From: Microcaldota archaeon
GTDB lineage: Archaea > Micrarchaeota > Micrarchaeia > Anstonellales > Bilamarchaeaceae
Direction: 5' to 3'
Length of the DNA stretch: 8,840 nucleotides
NCBI GenBank assembly: GCA_013425425.1
Contig: JACCLJ010000119.1
Coordinates: 1-8,840, forward strand
In this document: positions 1 through 6,359 of the stretch, one piece after another
How positions within the stretch are numbered: the stretch's first letter is position 1
Layout of the letters: every line of letters begins with the position of its first letter
The notes under the pieces: generated by a model
Databases searched by the model: none
Told to the model about the DNA's origin: nothing
Seen by the model: only the letters and a program-made list of their open reading frames with translations
Made by a program: the position numbers and the translations under genes

Positions 1-773
1 CGAAGCGCTCGGGCCGTGCAGGCACTCTCGACCCGCAGGTGAGCGGCGTGCTTCCGGTTGCGCTCGGGAGGGCCACGAAGCTGCTCGGGTACATCGCCGG
101 AAAAACGAAGACATACGTCGGGATAATCAAGTTCAGGGACGAGAAGATAACGGACGGGCGCGTGAGGGAATTGTTCAGGGAGTTTACGGGCGAGATTACT
201 CAGACGCCACCGAGAATAAGCGCGGTGCGCAAGGTTGCGCGGAAGCGGCATGTTTATCACATAAAATTCCTCGAGAGGAAGGGAAGGCTCGTCCTTTTTG
301 AAGCGAAGGTCGATGCAGGGACGTATATACGAACATTGTGCGAGGATATCGGAAGGAAATGCGGCGGGGCGAGGATGGAGGAGTTGCGGAGGACTGCGGT
401 GGGAAGAATAGGCGTGAAGGAAACGGTCACCATGCAGGACCTCATAGATGCGATGTGGCTCTGGAAAGAGAAAAAGGATGGCAGCGAGCTTTTGAAGATG
501 CTGAAAAGGCCGGAGGATTACATAGAAGCGAAGAGGGTGACGGTGAAAGAGAATGCGGTTTCCAGTTTGCTTTCAGGTGCGCAGTTAATGGCGCCCGGAC
601 TGAAGGATGCGGACGGGAAGATAGCAAAAGACGAGATTATCGCGCTTTATTCCGAATCCGGCAAGTTTGTCGGGATGGGAAAGGCTCTTTTTGATGCGAA
701 AGGCATGAAGGAAATGAAGCAGGGGCAGGTAGTGAAGATAGAAAGGATACAACTCAGACCTTCGAAAGAATAG
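1..773 (+). CDS. cbf5: Archaeal Cbf5/dyskerin-type tRNA/rRNA pseudouridine synthase (5' end missing)
   Basis: Cbf5 is the catalytic subunit of archaeal H/ACA RNPs, converting uridine to pseudouridine in rRNA; it also acts on tRNA U55. The frame is open from base 3 to the TAG at 771-773, giving 256 visible residues, and the true start lies left of the window. A GTG at 39 is not the start, because the TruB-family catalytic motif sits upstream of it: GTLDP at visible residues 7-11, with the catalytic Asp at bases 30-32. Further family motifs are SGVLPVALGRATK just after it, QTPPRISAV near residue 67, DAGTYIRTLCEDIG near 104-117 and MEELRRTAVGRIG near 125-137. A C-terminal PUA RNA-binding domain covers about residues 177-252. 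The usual family histidine in GHSGTLDP reads GRAGTLDP here. Cbf5 is preferred over bacterial TruB because of the PUA domain and the archaeal context. The 3' end overlaps the convergent DUF2070 gene by 20 bp. Confidence 0.93.
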   Translation, partial: KRSGRAGTLDPQVSGVLPVALGRATKLLGYIAGKTKTYVGIIKFRDEKITDGRVRELFREFTGEITQTPPRISAVRKVARKRHVYHIKFLERKGRLVLFEAKVDAGTYIRTLCEDIGRKCGGARMEELRRTAVGRIGVKETVTMQDLIDAMWLWKEKKDGSELLKMLKRPEDYIEAKRVTVKENAVSSLLSGAQLMAPGLKDADGKIAKDEIIALYSESGKFVGMGKALFDAKGMKEMKQGQVVKIERIQLRPSKE

Positions 774-2505
774 CAAGCAGCACGAGTATTGCTCCGATTA
801 GTATGAGGGGCGCGGTTATCTTTGCAACCGCGACGATGGAATTGATCGTGCTTACTATCTCTATGGAATGCTTTGCGCCCAGCACCCTTATGTCGAACCA
901 TTCCTTGTCGACGAATGCGGAAGCGGGCTGCATGTCCGCGATTGCTTCCTTTACGCCTTCCCGGACCGCTTCGATTATTTCTGATTTTTCCTTCGCGGGA
1001 TTCAGAACGCCGCGGACTACGTTTGTCTGGTGAGTATCCGTTGTGAAGACGCCGACCGCGAAACTGCCCAGCTTTTTCACTTCGCCTTCTATCTTCATCT
1101 TGAACTCCGGGGTTACGCCGTTTGCATCCAGAAGCACGATAACGTAGTTGGGCGAAGTCGAAAGCACGGCTATCTTTATTCCTCCGCTGCCCAGCGTTGC
1201 GGATTCCGGATGCTTTAGCGAAATGCCAATCCGAAGGCCCTCTTCTTTTCCTTTTTTCGTGAATGAATTTGCAACCGCGCTGATGTAATTATAGCCAATG
1301 ATGCTGCCCGGCTCGAAGCTTGTTATCTCGCCCGTCTCCGCATTGTGCTGGTCCGCGACCACCGCGATTTTCGCATGCTTTTCGGCCTCAAGAAGCATGG
1401 AAAGCCCAAGGCCGAAGTTTATGTCCTCCGTAACGAGAGGAGCGCGGCTTACGCCCACGAATGCGCTATCGTCAAAAACGAGCGTTTCGGCGATGCATTC
1501 CCCGCTTTTTCCGGTGCATAGCGAAACGGTTTTTTTGTCGAATTTCGCGCGCTCGAGCATCTTCCCTATTGTTTTGGTTATTTTTGTTATTTCGGATGAG
1601 GACGTCGGGTTGAGGTCGTGCGTTACGGTTCCGTGGAAAACGAATGCCTCCGCTCCGTATTTCGATTTGACTTCCTCTGCTATCAGGTGCGAGAACTCGC
1701 TTCCGCCCAGGCTGCCGAAAGGCCCGAAATGGACGTATGGCACTATGAACAGGATGCGGTCTGTTGCCCGCCCGAATCCAACAACCCCTACCAGCGTCCT
1801 CGCGTTCTCGCCAAGTTTCTCGAATGCCTTTTCAAGGTCGTTTTTCTTGTATATCCACTGGTTGAGGAAAAGCGAGACCGCATCCGTGCTGCTCACGCCG
1901 AAAGTTTTTTTCATCGGCGCATTTATTATCAGGAAAAAGATGTAGAGCGCGCCGAGCAGTATGAAAGATGAGATATATGCCTTTGTCGCCCAGTCGAAAA
2001 GCGTGCCCTCCGCGATCGCGACCGTCTGGAAATTGAAAAGGAAAAGCGAATAGAAGAGAAGCTGGATTATGGCAAACAGGATGGAGCGGTATTTCAGGAT
2101 GAAAACGATCCTCGCGATGACGTACCAGAAGATGAATACTAGGGCGGCTCCGGTGAGAAGGACCATCTCTCCGTAAAACTGGCTTATGTCGGCTACGAAA
2201 AATGCCACCACGTATGCTATTCCGTAAACAACCTCGCCTGCGAATGCGGTCGCAACTATGCTCTTAAGCGGCATTTTCCTTATCAGGATTTTTACCACTA
2301 TGGTTGTGAGCGCGGCAGGCACAAACAAAACGAGCAGGCCGTCCTGCAGGGAACGCAGTATGAAATTTTCCGAAGGCTGCAGGATGTTTATCGCAGCCCC
2401 GAACAGAACCGCCGCAACCAGCATTCCGGCGAGCATCACGTGCAATGAAGGCAGCGAGAAGAGGTATGATGTGAGGTCCACTGCGCTCTTCAGGTTGTCT
2501 CTCAT
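754..2505 (-). CDS. DUF2070 family polytopic membrane protein
   Basis: This 583-residue protein matches my recollection of DUF2070, an archaeal membrane family that has been linked to the neutral ceramidase superfamily as a predicted membrane-associated lipid hydrolase. No activity is established. About six hydrophobic segments are visible in the first 200 residues (near 20-42, 54-75, 88-106, 113-137, 140-160, 176-195). A soluble domain of about 350 residues follows, then a final membrane segment near 556-580 at the C-terminus. The soluble domain has His/Asp-rich conserved-looking motifs: PYVHFGPFGSLGGSE (H259), FHGTVTHDLNPTSS (H291, H296, D297), VADQHNAETGE (D385, H387) and TTDTHQTN (D490, H492). 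These could form a metal site, which is inference. The ATG at 2505-2503 has a TATA-like box centred 26 bp upstream, so the mRNA is probably leaderless. The gene is divergent from the NMD3 gene and convergent with cbf5. Confidence 0.85.
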   Translation of the reverse strand: MRDNLKSAVDLTSYLFSLPSLHVMLAGMLVAAVLFGAAINILQPSENFILRSLQDGLLVLFVPAALTTIVVKILIRKMPLKSIVATAFAGEVVYGIAYVVAFFVADISQFYGEMVLLTGAALVFIFWYVIARIVFILKYRSILFAIIQLLFYSLFLFNFQTVAIAEGTLFDWATKAYISSFILLGALYIFFLIINAPMKKTFGVSSTDAVSLFLNQWIYKKNDLEKAFEKLGENARTLVGVVGFGRATDRILFIVPYVHFGPFGSLGGSEFSHLIAEEVKSKYGAEAFVFHGTVTHDLNPTSSSEITKITKTIGKMLERAKFDKKTVSLCTGKSGECIAETLVFDDSAFVGVSRAPLVTEDINFGLGLSMLLEAEKHAKIAVVADQHNAETGEITSFEPGSIIGYNYISAVANSFTKKGKEEGLRIGISLKHPESATLGSGGIKIAVLSTSPNYVIVLLDANGVTPEFKMKIEGEVKKLGSFAVGVFTTDTHQTNVVRGVLNPAKEKSEIIEAVREGVKEAIADMQPASAFVDKEWFDIRVLGAKHSIEIVSTINSIVAVAKITAPLILIGAILVLLAILSKV

Positions 2506-2508
2506 GGG

Positions 2509-2517
2509 ATTTTAATT
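2509..2517 (+). promoter_or_regulatory. TATA-like box for the NMD3 gene
   Basis: ATTTTAATT is centred at 2513, 26 bp before the ATG at 2539. That spacing puts the transcription start at or beside the start codon, so the transcript is probably leaderless. The box lies only a few bases from the start codon of the divergent DUF2070 gene. Confidence 0.5.
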
Positions 2518-2524
2518 CATTCCC

Positions 2525-2536
2525 AATAAATTTAAA
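2525..2536 (-). promoter_or_regulatory. TATA-like box for the DUF2070 gene
   Basis: On the minus strand this AT-only stretch reads TTTAAATTTATT. It is centred 25-26 bp upstream of the DUF2070 ATG at 2505, the spacing expected for a leaderless archaeal mRNA. It ends 3 bp before the NMD3 ATG, so the two divergent promoters overlap within 33 bp. Confidence 0.5.
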
Positions 2537-2538
2537 TC

Positions 2539-3165
2539 ATGCACATGTGCCCGAAATGCGGTAAAACGGAGAAAGAGAAGCAGTTCCTGGAAGCGTTCTG
2601 CATCGACTGCTACCCCTTCAGCTTCAGGATTCCGGATGTTGTTGAAATCGAAACGTGCAAGAGATGCGGCAGGATGAGGATACGCGGCGAGTGGGTGTCT
2701 TTCGACAAGAAGGGGATGGACGAGTATATCGCCGGCAAATGCAAGGGCGAGTTCGAGAGCGTAACCTACGACAGCGGGAAGCAGCAGGCATTTTTCACCG
2801 TGAAGAAGTGCGGCACAAGCGTTACGGTACCGAGGTATATCGAATTCATCAAAAAAATAACCATCTGCCAGGACTGCTCGAGAATGGCCGGGGGGTATGT
2901 CGAGGCGATAGTCCAGCTCCGCGGGAATGAACAGGCAATCGCGAAGTATTCAAAGATGCTCATCAGGATGCTCAAGGCAAAGTCGTTCATAACGAAAACG
3001 GAGGAAACGCACGGGGGAATGGACCTGTTCGTGGGAAGCACGAGGTCCGTGCTTGAGAGCTGCGGCGCGCTCGGCCTGCATGCGATGATAACGAAAAAGC
3101 TGATGGGGAGAAGAGAGGGAAGAAGGTACTACAGGACGACTTTTTCGATAAGGTTCGAAGATTGA
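2539..3165 (+). CDS. Short NMD3-family ribosome biogenesis protein
   Basis: NMD3 proteins bind the large ribosomal subunit. In eukaryotes NMD3 is the 60S export adaptor; archaeal homologues are thought to act in late subunit maturation. The 208-residue product carries four CxxC pairs expected of the N-terminal zinc-binding part: C4/C7, C21/C24, C40/C43 and C110/C113 (ICQDCSR). The middle, including TCKRCGRMRIRGEW, fits the NMD3 N-terminal domain, and a basic C-terminal segment rich in K/R follows. From memory, archaeal NMD3 is often nearer 350 residues, so this looks like a short form that ends after the region around GRREGRRYYRTTFSIRFED. There is no sign of a frameshift, since the next gene starts 2 bp later on the other strand. 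ATG 2539 is chosen over ATG 2545 because the upstream TATA box is 26 bp away. The family call is fairly sure; the function in this organism is inferred. Confidence 0.8.
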   Translation: MHMCPKCGKTEKEKQFLEAFCIDCYPFSFRIPDVVEIETCKRCGRMRIRGEWVSFDKKGMDEYIAGKCKGEFESVTYDSGKQQAFFTVKKCGTSVTVPRYIEFIKKITICQDCSRMAGGYVEAIVQLRGNEQAIAKYSKMLIRMLKAKSFITKTEETHGGMDLFVGSTRSVLESCGALGLHAMITKKLMGRREGRRYYRTTFSIRFED

Positions 3166-3167
3166 CG

Positions 3168-4136
3168 CTACAACAGCGGCTTATTCATTACCTTGAGCGC
3201 TTCCGGCACCGAAATGGAATGCAGGAGGGTTGTCTTGAATCTTACTACCAGGGCGAACGCCATCGCCTGCGCGGCAGGGATGCCGAAAAGGGAGAAGACC
3301 AGCACCGATGCGCCTTCACTGAGGCCGAGGCCGGCGATGGTTGCCGACGGAACGAATTCAAGCATGGTCACGAGCGGCTGGAGGAAATAGTAGAAGACGA
3401 TTTCCGGGAATCCGGCATCCACTGTTATGCCCAACGCCTTCGCGGCGGCATACCACGAAAGCGCCTTGCAGGTCCATGCGACCGCGATTATCGCGAGAAT
3501 ATCCGCCGTTTTTTTCGTGATTACGTGCGAATGAGCCTGCATCCTCCACATCATCGCATATAGTTTGGATACTATGGGAATTTTTTCAAGGAAGGAGAGC
3601 AGTCTGAGGAAGCGTTTTGAAAACAGGAGAAGGAGCATGACCGCGATAAGCATCAGCATTACGACCGCCCCAAGGGAGAGCACCCACCAGTTCTCGATTT
3701 TAAGGAAATACGTCGCTATATAGAAAATGGCTATGCAGCCAGCGACGACCTTGACCGCGAAATCGAATATCTGCGGCCCGAAGACGGAGAGCATCGCCTT
3801 TTCGGATGGCACATCATAATTGTACTTAAGCACCGCGGCGGTTGCGAAATAGCCTGTTCTCGCAGGGGTGAAATCCGCCGCAAGCATGCCGACGAAATGG
3901 GATTTGAGCGCATCGATGTATCTCAGTTTGATTCCGACTTCTTTCAGCAGGATGACTATCCGGTAGGTGAGCGCCAGGTCCATGAGAAAGAGGAAGAATA
4001 TCGATACCAAAAGGAAGAAGAGGTTTATGCCCTTGATGTCTTCAATCACCTGCTCCAGGCCGACGACATGGAGGATGACGGCTACGATTGCGATTGAGAT
4101 TATCGCATTAAGGATGAGCATCAGCTTTTTCTTCAT
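3168..4136 (-). CDS. YbhN/UPF0104-type integral membrane protein (LPG synthase TM / flippase-like family)
   Basis: This 322-residue, very hydrophobic protein has about eight membrane segments. It resembles the UPF0104/YbhN family (lysylphosphatidylglycerol synthase TM region, also called flippase-like), which is proposed to act in membrane lipid handling; the substrate here is unknown. Family-like landmarks are DFTPARTGYFATAAVLK near residues 88-104 and, near the C-terminus, FVPSATIAGLGLSEGAS (261-277), where this family usually has a conserved Gly/Glu-containing loop. The bacterial catalytic aminoacyltransferase domain is absent. The frame can be extended to a TTG at 4181, but that would place the TATA box 4159-4167 inside the coding region. 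ATG 4136, followed by MKKKLMLILN and a membrane segment, lies 27 bp from the centre of that box and is preferred. The stop is 2 bp from the stop of the NMD3 gene. Confidence 0.8.
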   Translation of the reverse strand: MKKKLMLILNAIISIAIVAVILHVVGLEQVIEDIKGINLFFLLVSIFFLFLMDLALTYRIVILLKEVGIKLRYIDALKSHFVGMLAADFTPARTGYFATAAVLKYNYDVPSEKAMLSVFGPQIFDFAVKVVAGCIAIFYIATYFLKIENWWVLSLGAVVMLMLIAVMLLLLFSKRFLRLLSFLEKIPIVSKLYAMMWRMQAHSHVITKKTADILAIIAVAWTCKALSWYAAAKALGITVDAGFPEIVFYYFLQPLVTMLEFVPSATIAGLGLSEGASVLVFSLFGIPAAQAMAFALVVRFKTTLLHSISVPEALKVMNKPLL

Positions 4137-4158
4137 GAGGATTGTTTTCCAGCAACGG

Positions 4159-4167
4159 TTTATATTT
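4159..4167. promoter_or_regulatory. Single TATA-like box shared by two divergent genes
   Basis: TTTATATTT lies in the middle of the 51-bp gap between the divergent ATGs at 4136 (-) and 4188 (+). Its centre at 4163 is 27 bp from the first and 25 bp from the second, and it reads as AAATATAAA on the other strand. No second AT-rich box is visible in the gap, so the same element may serve both directions with leaderless transcripts. Confidence 0.5.
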
Positions 4168-4187
4168 CTCGTTTCCGCCAATCATCC

Positions 4188-4580
4188 ATGGAAATCGCGG
4201 AAATGCTGAAAAAATACAAACACATTGCCGTGGTGGGCGTATCGCGCGACGAATCGAAGGATAGCAGGATTGTTTTCGAATATCTCAAGGCGCACGGCTA
4301 TATTGTTTATCCGGTGAATCCGAATGCGGATGAAATCGGCGGGCAGAAATGCTATGCAAGCGTTGCCGCTATTCCGCACGCCATCGATATAGTGGATATC
4401 TTCAGGCCTTCGGCAGAGGTCCTTCCCATCGTCCGCGAGGCGGTAAAGAAAAAGGCGAAGGTAGTCTGGATGCAGCTCGGCATCGTGAACGAAGAAGCTG
4501 CAGCGCTTGCGAGGAAGAACGGGCTTGAGGTCGTGATGGGCAGGTGCATGATGGTCGAGCACAGGAAACTCGGAATATAG
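4188..4580 (+). CDS. CoA-binding domain protein (YccU/CoA_binding_2 type)
   Basis: This 130-residue, single-domain Rossmann-like protein matches the small CoA-binding family (YccU type). The N-terminal nucleotide-binding strand-loop is HIAVVGVSRDESKDS (residues about 12-26), followed by GYIVYPVNPNADEIGGQKCY and IDIVDIFRPS. The C-terminal signature VVWMQLGIVNEEAA...GLEVVMGRCMMVEH is close to the family consensus, where a Cys near the end (C123 in GRCMM) is usual. These stand-alone proteins bind CoA, and their physiological role is mostly unknown. The length is near the family norm of about 130-145 residues. The ATG at 4188 lies 25 bp from the centre of the shared TATA box, so the mRNA is probably leaderless. 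Its stop is 4 bp from the stop of the convergent repeat-protein gene, with which no functional link is evident. Confidence 0.88.
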   Translation: MEIAEMLKKYKHIAVVGVSRDESKDSRIVFEYLKAHGYIVYPVNPNADEIGGQKCYASVAAIPHAIDIVDIFRPSAEVLPIVREAVKKKAKVVWMQLGIVNEEAAALARKNGLEVVMGRCMMVEHRKLGI

Positions 4581-4584
4581 GAAA

Positions 4585-5301
4585 TCAGCAATACGTCTTC
4601 TTTATCGCCTTCTCGCCCATTTTTAGAATGTAAGGCCTCGCCCGCACAAACTCCCTTGCCTTTTCTGCAAGCTCGCGTCTCTCGTTCTCGTTAAGGTTTG
4701 CATCATAATTATATTTCTCCCTGAGCAGGACCGCAATCTTCTTTCTTTTTGTGCCGACTTTCGTTCCGCATGCAAATGGAAGCTTGTGATAATCGACTCC
4801 CAGGGCAGAAAGAAATTGCACCGAGCCCAGCAAAGTATTCTTTGAAATTCCGAGCAACTGAGCATTTGCTGTTATCTCATCTTTTGAGAAAAACCTTCTT
4901 AGGCATTCGTAATTCCGCTGGAGCGTTTCCGGGTCTCTGCCTAGAAGCTCTGCACGGCTTGTTATCTTTTCTCCTGTAAGGCCAAGCTTCTTCAGTGCAT
5001 CTGCATTTCTCTGGAGCGTTTCCGGGTCTCTGCCTAGAAGTGCTGCATTTGTTGCTATCTTTTCATCTGTAAGGCCAAGCTTCTTCAGTGCATCCGCATT
5101 TCTCTGGAGCATTTCCGGGTCTCTGCCTAGAAGCTGTGCCTGGCTTGCTATCTTTTCTCCTGTAAGGCCAAGCTCGAGAAGTTTTGCGTATGCTTTTCTG
5201 ACTGTTTCGTCCTGCGAATGCTCAAGAATGCTTCTGGTTGTTGGATTGAGCTCGTCCAGCCTGGTGTTTATGATTTCCCTGATTGCGTCTCCCTGTGCCA
5301 T
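4585..5301 (-). CDS. mTERF-like helical-repeat protein (function unknown)
   Basis: The 238-residue product is built from about four helical repeats. Three units of 31 residues (44-74, 75-105, 106-136) follow the pattern LGLTxEKIxxxAxLLGRDPExLQRNxxxLKK, and a diverged 30-residue fourth unit follows (137-166). The pattern of a helix starting LGL, then a (R)DPE-like turn, then a second amphipathic helix recalls the mTERF repeat of organellar nucleic-acid-binding proteins. That is similarity of pattern seen by eye, not a proven relationship. Residues 1-43 form a charged N-terminal helical region. The C-terminal part (about 175-238) is basic, with TKVGTKRKKIAVLLREKYNY and a segment containing RARPYILKMGEKAIKK, which could contact nucleic acid. 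There is no signal peptide or membrane segment, so it is probably cytosolic. The ATG at 5301 has a TATA-like box centred 26 bp upstream. Confidence 0.72.
   Translation of the reverse strand: MAQGDAIREIINTRLDELNPTTRSILEHSQDETVRKAYAKLLELGLTGEKIASQAQLLGRDPEMLQRNADALKKLGLTDEKIATNAALLGRDPETLQRNADALKKLGLTGEKITSRAELLGRDPETLQRNYECLRRFFSKDEITANAQLLGISKNTLLGSVQFLSALGVDYHKLPFACGTKVGTKRKKIAVLLREKYNYDANLNENERRELAEKAREFVRARPYILKMGEKAIKKTYC
4894..5172 (-). repeat. Three in-frame 93-bp tandem repeats inside the mTERF-like gene
   Basis: The units are 5080-5172, 4987-5079 and 4894-4986, each encoding 31 residues. They are very similar at DNA level as well as in protein: for example, the + strand string TTTCCGGGTCTCTGCCTAGA occurs in all three, and CCAAGCTTCTTCAGTGCATC occurs in two. 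A fourth, diverged unit occupies 4804-4893. The retained DNA identity, including synonymous positions, points to recent duplication or ongoing conversion of the central units. Confidence 0.88.
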
Positions 5302-5323
5302 AGGTTTATTGTGTTAGTAAATG

Positions 5324-5331
5324 CTTAAATA
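5324..5331 (-). promoter_or_regulatory. TATA-like box for the mTERF-like gene
   Basis: On the minus strand this reads TATTTAAG. It is centred about 26 bp upstream of the ATG at 5301, the same spacing as for the other apparently leaderless genes in this window. Confidence 0.5.
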
Positions 5332-5348
5332 GGTTGTGCTAAGGATGC

Positions 5349-5363
5349 TTCTCGGCCTGAGAA
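5349..5363. promoter_or_regulatory. Small dyad between two divergent promoters (possible operator)
   Basis: TTCTC-GGCCT-GAGAA has perfect 5-bp arms around a 5-bp spacer. It lies between the minus-strand TATA box at 5324-5331 and the plus-strand box at 5367-5376, with its right arm just upstream of the latter where TFB would bind. A dyad this short can arise by chance, so a regulatory role is only a suggestion. Confidence 0.2.
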
Positions 5364-5366
5364 ATG

Positions 5367-5376
5367 AATTTAAACC
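5367..5376 (+). promoter_or_regulatory. TATA-like box for the HprK-like kinase / agmatinase pair
   Basis: AATTTAAACC, preceded by the purine-rich GAAATG (BRE-like), is centred 27-28 bp before the ATG at 5399. No other promoter-like AT box is evident ahead of the agmatinase gene, so the two genes are probably cotranscribed from here. Confidence 0.5.
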
Positions 5377-5398
5377 ATAGAAAGCTATTGGTTAGAGT

Positions 5399-6355
5399 AT
5401 GCCAGAAAAATATTCCGTGAAAATCATAAATCCGAAAGAGAAAGAACGCATGATGCAGGGATACCACGCCATGGGGCTTTACGAGCTGAAGGCGGCGATA
5501 CACGGCACGTGCGTCAAATTCTTCACGAACAATCCAGAGTTCAAGGAGATGTGGGAGGACAATTTCGAGCCCATGCCCGACTGGATAAGGCCGCATGCAA
5601 GGCTGTTCGCGGTGCGGGACGGAAAGAGGCTTGAAGTGCTTTACGAACCGCTTTCAAAAACCGCAATAGTGAAAAACTGCGATTATTACGGATGGGTGAA
5701 AAGCATAGGGCTTGCGCTCGTCGCGGATTTCATGGAGGATTTCACCTCCGAGCACAGGAGATATGCGGTCCATGGCTCATTTGTCGACAAAGGAGGAAGG
5801 GGGATCGGGATTGTGGGCACTTCCGGCTCCGGAAAAACGACGCTCACATACGGTTTGTTGCTTGACAGCGCTTTCAGCTTCCTTACGGATGACTGGTTTT
5901 TCGTGAGGCTTGCGGACAACTGCATTCCGGTATTTTCTTCGGAGAAAAATTCTTATGTCCGCAATGACCTTGCCCAGACATGGCCGCAGTTGCGCGCAAA
6001 ACTGAAGGGCATGAAGATGGATAGCAGCAAGAGGGCGATAGTTGATGTGAAAAGGCTGTTCGGCGGGGAGAGGATAAGGAAGGATTCGACGCTCTCGCTC
6101 TTTGTCATTCTTACCCGGGAGAAGGGAAGGCCGGTGCTGCAGAAGCTCGGCAGGAAAGAGGCGCTTGCCTTCATGCTGAAGCACGATTTCTGCAATCCGC
6201 ACCAGCTTGTAAGGAGCAGGGCGCGGCTTGAGCAGAGGAAAAAATTCTTCGGCGAGCTTTTCGACAAAGTTCCTGTTTATCTGCTCAATACGGTAGAAAC
6301 TCCGAAGGAATCGCTGGAAAGGCTGAGAGGGCTGGCAAAGGAATACATAGGGTGA
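5399..6355 (+). CDS. HprK-like P-loop kinase (HPr kinase/PEPCK-fold)
   Basis: The 318-residue protein has the layout of the HPr kinase C-terminal domain. An HGSFVDKGGRGIGIVG lead-in (H125) runs into a Walker A loop GTSGSGKT (residues 140-147), and LTDDWFFV follows (D164, D165), matching the VADD-type Walker B motif of HprK. Residues 1-110 do not look like the usual bacterial HprK N-terminal domain. No HPr or other phosphotransferase-system gene is visible nearby. The substrate may therefore be another protein or a small molecule; HprK-like ATPases of unknown role are common. The bacterial HprK/P signature after the Walker B region was not recognised, so phosphorylase activity is doubtful. The gene is followed after 4 bp by the agmatinase gene, which suggests one transcript. 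The ATG at 5399 is supported by a TATA box 27-28 bp upstream and is probably leaderless. The fold call is fairly sure; the function is open. Confidence 0.72.
   Translation: MPEKYSVKIINPKEKERMMQGYHAMGLYELKAAIHGTCVKFFTNNPEFKEMWEDNFEPMPDWIRPHARLFAVRDGKRLEVLYEPLSKTAIVKNCDYYGWVKSIGLALVADFMEDFTSEHRRYAVHGSFVDKGGRGIGIVGTSGSGKTTLTYGLLLDSAFSFLTDDWFFVRLADNCIPVFSSEKNSYVRNDLAQTWPQLRAKLKGMKMDSSKRAIVDVKRLFGGERIRKDSTLSLFVILTREKGRPVLQKLGRKEALAFMLKHDFCNPHQLVRSRARLEQRKKFFGELFDKVPVYLLNTVETPKESLERLRGLAKEYIG
6351..6355 (+). promoter_or_regulatory. Shine-Dalgarno site for the agmatinase gene
   Basis: GGTGA overlaps the stop codon of the upstream kinase gene and lies exactly 4 nt before the ATG at 6360. It is complementary to the usual archaeal 16S rRNA tail (UCACC). 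It selects ATG 6360 over the ATG at 6356, which is in another frame, and fits translation of the second gene of an operon. Confidence 0.6.
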
Positions 6356-6359
6356 ATGG

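Noticed and set aside
39..773. Start of cbf5 at the GTG at position 39
   Set aside because: The catalytic GTLDP motif lies upstream in the same frame (bases 21-35), so the real start must be left of the window.
1298..1945. 215-codon open frame on the + strand inside the DUF2070 gene
   Set aside because: It is fully antisense to a well-supported membrane protein frame, has no recognisable domain, and its composition looks like a reverse-strand shadow.
3162..3563. 133-codon open frame on the + strand after the NMD3 stop
   Set aside because: It is antisense to the UPF0104-type gene, which has a coherent pattern of membrane segments and its own promoter. The frame is low in recognisable protein character.
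4137..4181. N-terminal extension of the UPF0104-type protein from a TTG start at 4181
   Set aside because: The extra 15 residues overlay the only TATA-like box in the gap and are not membrane-like. ATG 4136 fits the leaderless spacing seen at other genes.
4894..5172. CRISPR-like array at the 93-bp repeats
   Set aside because: The repeats are contiguous with no spacers, keep the reading frame and encode a helical protein repeat.
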